Source: Methyloversatilis discipulorum (GTDB taxonomy: Bacteria > Pseudomonadota > Gammaproteobacteria > Burkholderiales > Rhodocyclaceae). From it: 64,000 bases of DNA. The stretch covers positions 1 through 64,000 of the forward strand of contig NZ_JADMJL010000015.1 in the NCBI RefSeq assembly GCF_018780585.1, written 5' to 3'. This document shows positions 11,617-20,644 of this stretch, piece after piece. Both the position numbers and the translations under genes were made by a program. The stretch's first letter is position 1. Each line of letters starts with the position of its first letter. Under the pieces are notes generated by a model that was not told the DNA's origin, searched no databases, and saw only the letters and a program-made list of their open reading frames with translations.

Positions 11617-13463
11617 GCGGGGCACCGATGCAGACTGACGACACGATGGCGCGCTGGCTGCGCGCACTGCTGCCGGCCGCGCTGTGCGCGCTCGATCCGG
11701 CCGGATGTGGCGGCGTGCGGCTGCGCGCCCAGGCGGGCCCGGCGCGTGACGCCTGGCTGGCGCAACTGCGCGCGCTGCTGCCGCCCGGCACGCCGCTGCG
11801 CCGCATTCCGCTCGATGCCCCCGATGCCCGCCTGCTCGGCGGGCTCGATCTCGCGGCCACGCTGCGCGCCGGCCGACCGGTGGCCGAGCGCGGCCTGCTG
11901 GTCGAGGCGCACGGCGGTGTCGTGCTGCTGGCGATGGCCGAGCGCATCAGTTCGGCCGCCGCGGCGAGGCTGACCGCGGTGATGGACGAGGGCGTCGTGG
12001 TGATGCTGCGCGACGGCATGGAAGCGCGCGAGGCGGCCGAGTTCGGGGTGATCGCGCTGGACGAGGCACAGGGCGACGACGAGAACCTGCCGGCCGCGCT
12101 GTGCGATCGGCTGGCCTGCATCGTCGACCTCGAAGGCCTGCGTGCCGGCGACTGCCCGCAACTGCCCTTCGATGCCGGACACATCGCCGCCGCGCGTGCG
12201 CGCCTGCCGACGGTCAGCGTGTCGCCGGTGGTGATCCAGTCGCTCGGTGCAGCGGCACAGGCCTTCGGGGTCGATTCGCTGCGCGCCTTCATGCTCGCGG
12301 TACGCGCCGCCCGCGCCGCGGCCGCGCTGGACGGGCGCGACCAGGTCGGCGAGCCGGACGTGACGCTGGCCGCCCAGCTCGTGCTGGCGCCGCGCGCGAC
12401 GCAATGTCCGGCGAGTGCCGCCGAGGCACCCGCCGATGCGTCACCCGAGGCCGCCGCGCCCGATCAGCCCCCCGACAGCACGCCCGCCGAGGCTGCGCCG
12501 CCGCCGGGCGATGCGGGCGGCGAGCAGAGGGACGAGCAGAAGGACGACAGGCCCGCCGATCTGCAACAGCCGCTCGAAGACCGCGTGCTCGACGCGGTAC
12601 GCGCCGCGCTGAGCCCTGACCTGCTGGCGCACATCCGGCTGGCCGGCGGTCGTCTGCCGCGGGCGCGCAGCGCCGGGCGCTCCGGCGCGCTGCGCGGAAA
12701 CGGCCAGCGCGGACGGCCGGTCGGCGTGCGCAAGGGGCGACCGGGCGGCGGGCTGCGGCTCAGTGTCATCGACACGCTGCGTGCGGCGGCGCCGTGGCAG
12801 GTGCTGCGCCGACGCCAGGGCATGCCGGCGACGCGGGTGGCGGTGCGACCGGAGGACTTCCGCATCGTCCGTTACCGGCAGCGCACGCAGACCACCACCA
12901 TCTTCGTCGTCGACGCCTCCGGCTCGTCGGCGCTGCACCGGCTGGGCGAAGCCAAGGGCGCGGTCGAACTGCTGCTGGCCGACTGCTACGTGCGGCGCGA
13001 TCGCGTGGCCGTCATCGCCTTCCGCGGCACGCGTGCCGAACTGCTGTTGCCGCCGACCCGTTCACTGGTGCGCGCCAAACGCAGTCTGGCCGGCCTGCCC
13101 GGTGGCGGTGGCACACCGCTGGCCGCCGGCATCGAAGCCGGCTGGAGCCTGGCCGACGCGTTGCGCCGGCAGGGCGACACGCCGACCCTGGTGCTGCTCA
13201 CCGACGGCCGCGGCAATGTCGCGCGCGACGGTCTGGGCGGCCGTGCCCGCGCCGAGCAGGACGCGCAGGCGGCGGCGCGGCGGGTGCGCGCGTCGGCACT
13301 GCGCACGCTGTTCATCGACACCTCGCCGCGGCCACATCCGTCAGCGCAGTCGCTGGCGGCCGGCATGGGCGCGCTGTACGCACCGCTGTCCGCGGCCGAT
13401 GCGCAGGGCATATCACGGCTGGTGAAGCAGGCGGGCGCACAGTCCGCGGGCCAGAACGGATGA
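11613..13463 (+). CDS. bchD: Magnesium chelatase subunit D
   Basis: This is the second AAA+ subunit of Mg-chelatase, 616 residues. The N-terminal AAA-like domain (about 1-260) lacks a normal Walker A, as is usual for BchD. An acidic, proline- and alanine-rich linker spans about 268-330. The C-terminal von Willebrand A integrin-like domain carries the metal-site motif DASGSS at about residue 434. Overlap of its start with the bchI stop (ATGA) implies translational coupling and matched amounts of I and D. Confidence 0.96.
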   Translation: MSGAPMQTDDTMARWLRALLPAALCALDPAGCGGVRLRAQAGPARDAWLAQLRALLPPGTPLRRIPLDAPDARLLGGLDLAATLRAGRPVAERGLLVEAHGGVVLLAMAERISSAAAARLTAVMDEGVVVMLRDGMEAREAAEFGVIALDEAQGDDENLPAALCDRLACIVDLEGLRAGDCPQLPFDAGHIAAARARLPTVSVSPVVIQSLGAAAQAFGVDSLRAFMLAVRAARAAAALDGRDQVGEPDVTLAAQLVLAPRATQCPASAAEAPADASPEAAAPDQPPDSTPAEAAPPPGDAGGEQRDEQKDDRPADLQQPLEDRVLDAVRAALSPDLLAHIRLAGGRLPRARSAGRSGALRGNGQRGRPVGVRKGRPGGGLRLSVIDTLRAAAPWQVLRRRQGMPATRVAVRPEDFRIVRYRQRTQTTTIFVVDASGSSALHRLGEAKGAVELLLADCYVRRDRVAVIAFRGTRAELLLPPTRSLVRAKRSLAGLPGGGGTPLAAGIEAGWSLADALRRQGDTPTLVLLTDGRGNVARDGLGGRARAEQDAQAAARRVRASALRTLFIDTSPRPHPSAQSLAAGMGALYAPLSAADAQGISRLVKQAGAQSAGQNG

Positions 13464-13482
13464 ACATGACCGGTATTCGGCG

Positions 13483-15012
13483 ATGACTTCGATGAGCGAT
13501 TTGCCGCCGGCTGTGACCGGCGTGCGCCGCAGCGCACCGCATGCGGTGGTGATCGGCAGCGGCTTCGGCGGGCTGGCCGCGGCGGTCAGGCTCGGTGCGC
13601 GCGGCTACCGCGTCACCGTGCTGGAACGACTGGATGCGCCGGGCGGACGCGCCTACGTACACCGGCAGGACGGTTTCACCTTCGACGCCGGCCCGACCAT
13701 CGTCACTGCGCCCTTCCTGTTCGAGGAACTGTGGCAGCTGTGCGGACGACGGATGGCCGACGACGTCGATCTGCGGCCGCTGTCGCCGTTCTACCGCATC
13801 CGTTTCGACGACGGCGAAAGCTTCGACTGCTCCGGTGATCCCGATGCGATGCGGCGCGAGGTGGCGCGGCTGGCGCCGGACGACGTGGCCGGTTACGAGC
13901 GCTTCATGCAGGCCAGCGAAGCGACCTTCCGCGTCGGTTTCGAACAGCTGGGTCACGTGCCCTTCGACAGCTGGATCGACATGGCGAAAGTGCTGCCGGC
14001 GATGCTGAAGCTGCAAAGCTATCGCAGTCTGTACAGCCTGGTGTCCAGCCACGTGCGCGACGAGCGGCTGCGCTTCGTGCTGAGCTTTCATCCGCTGTTC
14101 GTCGGTGGCAATCCGTTCACTGTCACGTCGATCTACGGCCTGATCGCCCACCTGGAGCGGCAGTGGGGCGTGCACTTCGCGATGGGCGGCACCGGCTCTC
14201 TGGTCAGCGGCCTGGTGACGCTGATCGAGGGGCAGGGCAACCGCGTGCGCTGCGACGCCGAGGTGGTCGAGATCACCGCGCACAACGGCCGCGCCACCGG
14301 CGTGCGGCTGCGCAACGGCGACACGATTGCAGCCGACGTCGTGGTGTCGAATGCCGACGCCGCCTACACCTACAAGCACCTGCTGCCATCCACCCGGCGC
14401 AAGCGCTGGACCGACCGCCGCCTCGACGACGCCCGCTACTCGATGAGCCTGTTCGTCTGGTACTTCGGCACGCGCGGCTGCTACGACGCGGTGCCGCACC
14501 ACACGATACTGCTGGGTCCGCGCTACCGGGCGCTGCTGCACGACATTTTCGAGCGGCAGGTGCTGGCCGACGATTTCAGCCTCTATCTGCACCGACCGAC
14601 CGCGACCGATCCGTCGCTGGCGCCGCCAGGCTGCGACGCCTTCTACGTGCTGTCGCCGGTGCCCCACCTGGACAGCGGCACCGACTGGTCGATCGAGGCG
14701 GAGCGCTACCGGCAGGCGATCGAGGACCGCCTTTCGGCGACGCTGCTGCCGGGGCTGGGCGAGCGCATCGTCACCTCGCGTGTCACCACGCCGATCGATT
14801 TCCGCGACCGCCTGCTGTCGCTGAAGGGCGCGGCTTTCGGGCTGGAGCCGGTGCTGACGCAGAGCGCCTGGTTCCGTCCGCACAACCGCAGCGAAGAACT
14901 GGAGCGGCTCTATCTGGTCGGCGCCGGCACGCACCCCGGCGCGGGTCTGCCCGGCGTGCTGTCGTCGGCGCGCGTGCTCGACCGTCTGGTGCCGGACCCG
15001 TCCCATGTCTGA
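13483..15012 (+). CDS. crtI: Phytoene desaturase
   Basis: This is an FAD-dependent CrtI-type desaturase that converts phytoene to neurosporene or lycopene; the number of steps cannot be read from sequence. It is 509 residues, with the dinucleotide-binding motif GSGFGGLAAA near residue 27 and the C-terminal carotenoid-dehydrogenase signature YLVGAGTHPGAGLPGVLSSA. The downstream ATG at 13492 is an equally good start. It overlaps crtB by 8 bp and follows bchD by 19 bp, so bchID-crtIB is likely one transcript. Confidence 0.95.
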   Translation: MTSMSDLPPAVTGVRRSAPHAVVIGSGFGGLAAAVRLGARGYRVTVLERLDAPGGRAYVHRQDGFTFDAGPTIVTAPFLFEELWQLCGRRMADDVDLRPLSPFYRIRFDDGESFDCSGDPDAMRREVARLAPDDVAGYERFMQASEATFRVGFEQLGHVPFDSWIDMAKVLPAMLKLQSYRSLYSLVSSHVRDERLRFVLSFHPLFVGGNPFTVTSIYGLIAHLERQWGVHFAMGGTGSLVSGLVTLIEGQGNRVRCDAEVVEITAHNGRATGVRLRNGDTIAADVVVSNADAAYTYKHLLPSTRRKRWTDRRLDDARYSMSLFVWYFGTRGCYDAVPHHTILLGPRYRALLHDIFERQVLADDFSLYLHRPTATDPSLAPPGCDAFYVLSPVPHLDSGTDWSIEAERYRQAIEDRLSATLLPGLGERIVTSRVTTPIDFRDRLLSLKGAAFGLEPVLTQSAWFRPHNRSEELERLYLVGAGTHPGAGLPGVLSSARVLDRLVPDPSHV

Positions 15013-16054
15013 TCACGACGCAGCCCGCGACATGGCGGCCTGCCGCCGTCTGCTGCGCGACGGCTCGCGTTCCTTCTTCGCCGCCTCGCTGCTGCTGCCG
15101 CGTGCGGTGCGCGAACCGGCGTGCGCGCTGTATGCCTTCTGCCGCATCGCCGACGATCTGGTCGATGACAGCGCGGCCGACGAGGCGACCGTCGAGGCGC
15201 TGCGGCGCCGGGTCGATGCCGCCTGCGCCGGCCGGCCGCGCAACGATCCGGTCGATCGCATGCTGTCGCGGGTGGTGGTGCAGTTCGCCATACCGCCGGC
15301 GCTGCTGCACGCGCTGATCGAGGGCTTCGCTTGGGATGCGCGTGGCCGGCAATACGAAACGCTGTCCGAGCTGTACGACTACTGCGCCCGCGTCGCAGCC
15401 ACCGTCGGCGCCATGATGGCGATGCTGATGGGCGTGCGCGACCGCGAACAGGCGGCGCGCGCCTGCGATCTCGGGCTGGCGATGCAGCTCACCAACATCG
15501 CCCGCGACATCGGCGAGGACGCCCGGCGCGGCCGGCTCTACCTGCCGCGCGGCTGGCTGCGCGTGGCCGGCATCGACCCGGACGACTGGCTGGCGCAGCC
15601 GGTGTTCGACGCGCGGCTGGTGCCGGTGCTCGATCGCCTGCTCGGCTGTGCCGACCTGCTGTACGAGCGCGCCGCTGCCGGCATCGAACAGCTGCCGCCG
15701 GCCTGCCGGCCGGGCATACGGGCGGCACGCGCCATCTATCGCGATATCGGTCGCGGCGTGGTGGCCAACGGACACGATTCGGTGTCGCAGCGCTCGGTCG
15801 TGTCGTCCTGGCGCAAGACGGTGCTGCTGGCCGGCTCGCTCACCGCCGCCGCGCGGCAGGCGGATGCGCGCTACGCCGAGCTGGAGGAGGTGTCGATGCT
15901 GGTCGACGCGGTCACCGCGGCGCCGCTGCCGCTGGCCGTGCAGGGACGGCTCGACCGCCTGCCGTCGCGCACGCCGCGACAGCGGCTGGAGTGGCTGATC
16001 GACCTGTTCGAGCGGCTGGAGCGGCAGGACCGGGCGCGCGCGCAGGGCGGCTGA
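15005..16054 (+). CDS. crtB: Phytoene synthase
   Basis: This enzyme condenses two geranylgeranyl diphosphates to phytoene, the first carotenoid-specific step. It is 349 residues, with the two Mg-binding Asp motifs of squalene/phytoene synthases: DDLVDD near residue 50 and DIGEDARRGRLYLP near residue 170. The start overlaps the end of crtI. The gene ends 10 bp before the 3' end of the convergent bchO; no terminator is visible between them. Confidence 0.96.
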   Translation: MSDHDAARDMAACRRLLRDGSRSFFAASLLLPRAVREPACALYAFCRIADDLVDDSAADEATVEALRRRVDAACAGRPRNDPVDRMLSRVVVQFAIPPALLHALIEGFAWDARGRQYETLSELYDYCARVAATVGAMMAMLMGVRDREQAARACDLGLAMQLTNIARDIGEDARRGRLYLPRGWLRVAGIDPDDWLAQPVFDARLVPVLDRLLGCADLLYERAAAGIEQLPPACRPGIRAARAIYRDIGRGVVANGHDSVSQRSVVSSWRKTVLLAGSLTAAARQADARYAELEEVSMLVDAVTAAPLPLAVQGRLDRLPSRTPRQRLEWLIDLFERLERQDRARAQGG

Positions 16055-16064
16055 CGCCGGTGGC

Positions 16065-16937
16065 CTACCGCACCGCTTCGGCGATCAGCGCGGCCAGTCG
16101 CTGTGGCGCTTCCTCGTGCGCCAGATGCCCCAGTCCGTCGAGCTCGATCAGGCGCGCGCCGGTGACGATGCGCTGTACCCGGCGCGAACAGTCGGCCGGC
16201 ACCGTGCGGTCGCCGCGCGCCGCGATCAGCGTCAGCGCGGCGTCGAGCCGCGGCAGGTCGCGCGCCAGCGGTGCGATGTCCCAGTTCGCCATCATGCCGA
16301 GCACCCCGGCCACGTGGGCGCGACAGCGCACCAGTCGCGCGTACAGCGCGATGCCGCGCGCGTCGATGTGCGAACCGGTGCTGGCGATCAGCCGCTCGAC
16401 CGCACCGCTGCGCGACGCGCTGCGCGCGAACAGGGCGGCGGCAAAGGGGGTCAGTGACAGCACACGGGCGGCCGGCGGGAACAGCAGGCCGGCCAGGCCG
16501 GGCAGCGGCAGCAACGCGCCATTGAGGCTGACCAGCTGGCGGCCGGGCAGCAGGCCGTCGAGCCGCATGCGCAGTGCGATCGCCGCGCCCGCCGAGTGCC
16601 CGGCCACCGCCGCCGGTGCGATCTGCAAGGTCTGCATCAGCGCGCCGACGGCGCGCGCCATGCCGGGCAGCGAAAGCGTGCCGGCCGGCGGGGTCGAACT
16701 GAAGGCGTGGCCCGGCAGGTCGGGCGCGATGACGGTGTGTTCGCGTGCCAGCAGCGGCAGCAGGTCGCGCCAGGAATGGGTCGAGGCGCCACTGCCGTGC
16801 AGCAGGAGCAGAGGCGGGCCGCTGCCGTCGATCTGCACGTGCCAGCGCACGCCGCCCGCATCGACGAAACGGCTCGCATCGCGATGGGGCCAGTCGGCGC
16901 CGTCGCGCGGCCAGTCGAGGCTTTCGGTTGCGGCCAT
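16065..16937 (-). CDS. bchO: Alpha/beta hydrolase BchO
   Basis: This is an alpha/beta-fold hydrolase of 290 residues, placed beside bchID as in other purple bacteria. Its role in the Mg-chelatase step is inferred genetically elsewhere and its substrate is not established. The oxyanion-loop motif LLLLHGSGASTHSW, the nucleophile elbow GHSAG and a C-terminal catalytic His in LDGLGHLAHEE are visible. I prefer the ATG at 16937 (MAATESLDWP); the ATG at 16985 would add 16 residues and approach the divergent small gene's ribosome binding site. Confidence 0.88.
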   Translation of the reverse strand: MAATESLDWPRDGADWPHRDASRFVDAGGVRWHVQIDGSGPPLLLLHGSGASTHSWRDLLPLLAREHTVIAPDLPGHAFSSTPPAGTLSLPGMARAVGALMQTLQIAPAAVAGHSAGAAIALRMRLDGLLPGRQLVSLNGALLPLPGLAGLLFPPAARVLSLTPFAAALFARSASRSGAVERLIASTGSHIDARGIALYARLVRCRAHVAGVLGMMANWDIAPLARDLPRLDAALTLIAARGDRTVPADCSRRVQRIVTGARLIELDGLGHLAHEEAPQRLAALIAEAVR

Positions 16938-17000
16938 GGCGTTGTGAAGTTTCGGGGGCAGGTTCAGTGCAGTCGATGCAACCATACAGGAGGGCGTGCA

Positions 17001-17141
17001 ATGAGTCCGACCACGCTGGTCATTGTCGAGGCGGTGCTGATATTCGGCGGCGTGCTGGTGTTCGCCGTGTACCAGCTGGTGTCGTTGCGCCGTTTGCAGA
17101 AGCGCGAGGGCGACCGCAAGGACGAAGCGCCGGAGCGCTGA
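17001..17141 (+). CDS. Small single-span membrane protein, 46 residues
   Basis: A short frame (MSPTTLVIVEAVLIFGG onward) follows a near-perfect AGGAGGG ribosome binding site with an 8-base spacer, after the ATG-bearing end of divergent bchO. Residues about 6-28 form one hydrophobic helix and the C-terminus is highly charged (RRLQKREGDRKDEAPER), so the tail should be cytoplasmic. It lies between bchO and the convergent crtC. I do not know its function. Its position suggests a small photosynthesis-associated membrane protein, but that is inference. Confidence 0.65.
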   Translation: MSPTTLVIVEAVLIFGGVLVFAVYQLVSLRRLQKREGDRKDEAPER

Positions 17142-17163
17142 GCCGGGTGCTGATCAGGCACCC

Positions 17164-18111
17164 TCAGGCGGCCCATGCGCTGCGCCGCGGCATGCGGAAG
17201 GGCAGCAGCATCTGCACCCAGCCGCTGCGGAAGCGTTCGAGGTCCAGGCTTTCGTGCACGCCATGTACCGGCTCGCCGAGCAGCCGGCTGTCGAGCAGCG
17301 AGCGCGCATAGAAAGGCGTGTCTTCCAGCGTGCGCGCCCGCGGTGTCGTGCCCGCTTCGCTGCGCGTCGCGCGGGCGATGCCCCAGCGCGTGCCCGGCAG
17401 GTCGTGCGCCGCCGGTGCGGCGAAGCTGCGGCAGCCGCCGTCGGCGTCGAAATGCAGCGCCAGCGAATGCGGCGTTCCGTCGCGACGCTGCACGTCGTAC
17501 AGCACCGCGGTGTCGCCGCCGCGCAGGCTGCTGCGCGACCAGTGCCAGCGGGTGAAGTCCTCCTCCAGTGCGCGACTGCCGGCATTGCTGTCGGCATAGG
17601 CATCGCCATGCCAGTGCAGCGCGGGCTCGCTCAGTCTCACTTCGACCCGCGCACAGGGGGCGATCGGCAGCCACAGGTGGTGTCCGTCGGCATCGAGCGC
17701 GAAGGCGTCCTGCACCAGCGTCGGCGCGTGCAGGCGCACGCTGCCGCGTACGCGCATCGGCAGCGGGGCGCCGATCTCGTCGAGGTCGATGGTGAGTGCG
17801 GCGCCGTCCCAGTGCAGCCGGCTGGGGCCGATGCGCAGGCTGTGCGCGTCGCGCTGCAGTGCCGAGGCGCCGCGCTCGGTCATGGTCCAGCGGCGCTTTT
17901 CGCCATACAGCGCGACATTCACCGCGCAGTGCGCGTGCGGGTCGGCCACGCCCGGGTGACGGCGGCGGGCCAGTGCGTAATACGGCGAGAACACGCTGCC
18001 GATGAAGGCGATCACCGTCAGTCCGTAGCGACCGTCATCGCTGGTGGCGTCGACATACCACCAGCGGTAGCCACCCGGCGCGACGGCAGCGTCGAAGTTG
18101 CGTGCATTCAT
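17164..18111 (-). CDS. crtC: Carotenoid 1,2-hydratase (hydroxyneurosporene synthase)
   Basis: This enzyme adds water across the C1-C2 double bond of neurosporene or lycopene in the spheroidene/spirilloxanthin route. It is 315 residues, with the CrtC-type lipocalin-like start (YRWWYVDATSDDGRYGLTVIAFIGSVFSPYY). The ATG at 18111 is chosen because it overlaps the crtD stop (ATGA), giving translational coupling; the frame is open further upstream but that part is antisense-like crtD shadow. Confidence 0.94.
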   Translation of the reverse strand: MNARNFDAAVAPGGYRWWYVDATSDDGRYGLTVIAFIGSVFSPYYALARRRHPGVADPHAHCAVNVALYGEKRRWTMTERGASALQRDAHSLRIGPSRLHWDGAALTIDLDEIGAPLPMRVRGSVRLHAPTLVQDAFALDADGHHLWLPIAPCARVEVRLSEPALHWHGDAYADSNAGSRALEEDFTRWHWSRSSLRGGDTAVLYDVQRRDGTPHSLALHFDADGGCRSFAAPAAHDLPGTRWGIARATRSEAGTTPRARTLEDTPFYARSLLDSRLLGEPVHGVHESLDLERFRSGWVQMLLPFRMPRRSAWAA

Positions 18112-19598
18112 GAGCGGGCCTCCGTCCGGTCGCGCAGGATGCAGTCGGCGGCCAGCCGGCCGGACAGCGCGGCCATCGGCAGACCGGGGCCGGGGTGCGC
18201 GCTGCCGCCGGCCAGATAGAGTCCGGGCACGCGGCTGCGCGCGCCAGGACGACGGAAGGCGGCGCGCCAGCCGTGCGAGGCCTCGCCGTACAGCGCGCCG
18301 CCGGTCGCGGGAAACATCCGGTTGAAGTCCTCCGGCGTGGTGGTGACGCAGGCGCTGGCGCGGCGGTCGATGTGCAGGCCGCACTGTTCCATCTGGCGGA
18401 AGGCGAGGTGAGCGCAGCGCTCGATCTCGCCGGGGCGCGCCAGCCGGCGGTCGCCATCGGCCGGCGCATTGACCAGACAGAGCAGGCGTTCCGCCGGCAG
18501 CGGCGACGACGGCGGCGCGTCGCCGCGATCCTGCGCGCAGACATACACGGTGGGGGCGCGCGGCAGCCGGCGATGGCGCTGCAGGTCGTCGAATTCTGCG
18601 CGGTAGTCGGCGGAGAAGAACACGTTGTGGCGCACCAGCGGAAAGCCCTCGGTCGCCGCGACCAGATTCCAGGTCACCGCCGACAGCGAGCGCGCGGCCG
18701 GCTCGACCGCGGCCGTCGCGCGGCGCACGTCGTCACCGAAGTGACCGGCCGGCAGCGCGGCGACGTCGGCGTTGGCCACCACGGTGTGTGCCGCCAGCCA
18801 CTCGCCCGAGGCCAGTCGGACACCCGATACGTGATCGCCCTTCAGCGTGATCTCGCTGACGTGCTCGCCGTAGCGGAACTGCACGCCGTGGCGCACGCAC
18901 AGCGCCGCCAGCGCCTCGGCCAGCCGGTACATGCCGCCCTCGATCAGCCATACGCCGCGCTGTTCGACGTGGGCGACCAGCATCAGGGTGGCGGGCGCAT
19001 CGAAGGGCGACGAGCCGCAATAGGTGGCGTAGCGGCCGAACAGCTGGCGCAGCCGCGGATCGCGGAAGTGGCTGCCGAGCGCCTGCCACATCGTCGCAAA
19101 CGGGCGGATGCGCAGGATGTCGACGCCGGCGCGGCGCGCCAGTTCGAGCGGTCCCGGGCGCTGGGCGCGCATGAAGCTGCTGTCGAGCGTGCGGTAGATG
19201 GTCTGCGCCTCGCGCGTGAAACGGACGAAGCGGCGCGCCTCGGCGGCGCCGGCGAAGTCGCCGATGGCCTCGGCACTGCGGTCGACATCGGCATGCAGAT
19301 CCAGGTGCTGCCCGGCCGACCAGGCGTGGCGCGCCAGCACTTCGACCTGGCGCGTGCCGACGTGCGTGACGAAGTCGCTGCCGGCGGCGTCGAAGATGTC
19401 CTCGAACACCTCGCGCAGCGTGAACACCGTCGGGCCGGCGTCGAGTCGCAGACCGGCCACGTGCACCTCGCGCAGCTTGCCGCCGGGCGTGCCGGCGCGT
19501 TCGGTCAGCGTCACCGCCAGGCCGCGGCGGGCCAGTTCGAGCGCGGCCACGAGGCCCGCCACGCCGGCACCGATCACCACCACGTCCTGTCTGCTCAT
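18108..19598 (-). CDS. crtD: Methoxyneurosporene (hydroxyneurosporene) desaturase
   Basis: This is an FAD-dependent CrtI-family enzyme that introduces the 3,4 double bond after CrtC (and CrtF) action. It is 496 residues, with N-terminal dinucleotide motif GAGVAGLVAALELARRG and C-terminal motif LYLAGGSAHPGPGLPMAALSG. It heads the crtD-crtC unit, divergent from crtE, with a shared 142-bp control region carrying PpsR-like boxes. Confidence 0.94.
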   Translation of the reverse strand: MSRQDVVVIGAGVAGLVAALELARRGLAVTLTERAGTPGGKLREVHVAGLRLDAGPTVFTLREVFEDIFDAAGSDFVTHVGTRQVEVLARHAWSAGQHLDLHADVDRSAEAIGDFAGAAEARRFVRFTREAQTIYRTLDSSFMRAQRPGPLELARRAGVDILRIRPFATMWQALGSHFRDPRLRQLFGRYATYCGSSPFDAPATLMLVAHVEQRGVWLIEGGMYRLAEALAALCVRHGVQFRYGEHVSEITLKGDHVSGVRLASGEWLAAHTVVANADVAALPAGHFGDDVRRATAAVEPAARSLSAVTWNLVAATEGFPLVRHNVFFSADYRAEFDDLQRHRRLPRAPTVYVCAQDRGDAPPSSPLPAERLLCLVNAPADGDRRLARPGEIERCAHLAFRQMEQCGLHIDRRASACVTTTPEDFNRMFPATGGALYGEASHGWRAAFRRPGARSRVPGLYLAGGSAHPGPGLPMAALSGRLAADCILRDRTEARS

Positions 19599-19619
19599 GC
19601 CGGCTCCTGTAAACCTTCA

Positions 19620-19682
19620 TTGACGTTACGACCTGTCATGTCTACATTACATTACACCAGCGCCTGACAATCAAGATTGACA
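19620..19682. promoter_or_regulatory. Divergent crtD/crtE control region with PpsR-like boxes
   Basis: Two overlapping exact TGT-N12-ACA palindromes lie at 19634-19651 and 19639-19656, and a third related site TGACAA-N6-TTGACA is at 19665-19682. On the plus strand TTGACG (19620-19625), 17 bp, TACATT (19643-19648) is a plausible crtE promoter, with the boxes on its -10. A minus-strand promoter for crtD is less clear. TGT-N12-ACA is the known CrtJ/PpsR operator; occupancy here is inferred. Confidence 0.7.
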
Positions 19683-19740
19683 GTTGGCGCGATAACTCGT
19701 CGGACAGCGCAGCGCTCCGGCACATGCGGGGGAACAGGCC

Positions 19741-20634
19741 ATGGATGGAATGAAGCGCATCGAGCAGGCCCTGGGGATGGCGGTCGAACAATCGCTGGTG
19801 GCCGCGCTGTCGCATGCCGACGGTCCCGGCTGCCCGCCGCTGCTGGCAGCGGCCATACGTCACGCGGTGTTCCCGGGCGGCGCCCGCATCCGGCCGCGGC
19901 TTTGTCTGGCTGCGGCCTGCGCCTGCGGTGAGGACGACACGTCGATCGCCGATCACGCGGCGGCGGCGATCGAACTGCTGCACTGCGCCTCGCTGGTGCA
20001 CGACGATCTGCCCTGCTTCGACGACGCGCCGCTGCGCCGGGGCAAGCCTTCGGTGCACAGCGCCTTCGGCGAGCGCATCGCCGTGCTGACCGGTGACGCG
20101 CTGATCGTGCTCGCCTTCCAGACGATGGCGCGCGGCGGCGCCCAGGCGCCGTACCGTCTGCTGCCGCTGCTGTCCATCATCGGCCGCGGTGTCGGCGTGC
20201 CGTCGGGCATCGTCGCCGGTCAGGCGCTCGAATGCGAAACCGACGTGAACCTGCGCCAGTACCAGCAGGCCAAGACCGGCGCGCTGTTTGCCGCGGCGAC
20301 CATGGCTGGCGCGGCGGCGGCGGGGGCCGATCCCGGCCCGTGGCGCGCGCTTGGCGACTGCATGGGCGAAGCGTTCCAGGTCGCCGACGACATCCTCGAC
20401 GTGGCCTCCACGCAGGAGCGCATCGGCAAGCCGATCGGTCGCGACGCCGCACTGGGCCGGCCGAGCGCGGCACGCGAACTGGGCATACCGGGCGCAGTGA
20501 AACGGCTGCAGCAACTGGTGAGCGATGCGATGGACGCAGTGCCCGCCTGCTCCGGTGCCGACGGATTGCGCGCGGTGATTGCGATGGAAGCGCGCCGCTT
20601 CCTGCCGGCAGAGATCGCCGACTGCGCCGCCTGA
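19741..20634 (+). CDS. crtE: Geranylgeranyl diphosphate synthase
   Basis: This prenyltransferase makes GGPP for both carotenoids and the bacteriochlorophyll phytyl tail. It is 297 residues. The first Asp-rich motif is DDLPCFDD (near residue 90) and the second is DDILD (near residue 220), as in all-trans polyprenyl synthases. It opens a long plus-strand run, crtEF-bchCXYZ-pufBALMC. Confidence 0.95.
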   Translation: MDGMKRIEQALGMAVEQSLVAALSHADGPGCPPLLAAAIRHAVFPGGARIRPRLCLAAACACGEDDTSIADHAAAAIELLHCASLVHDDLPCFDDAPLRRGKPSVHSAFGERIAVLTGDALIVLAFQTMARGGAQAPYRLLPLLSIIGRGVGVPSGIVAGQALECETDVNLRQYQQAKTGALFAAATMAGAAAAGADPGPWRALGDCMGEAFQVADDILDVASTQERIGKPIGRDAALGRPSAARELGIPGAVKRLQQLVSDAMDAVPACSGADGLRAVIAMEARRFLPAEIADCAA

Positions 20635-20644
20635 AGCGCGCGTC

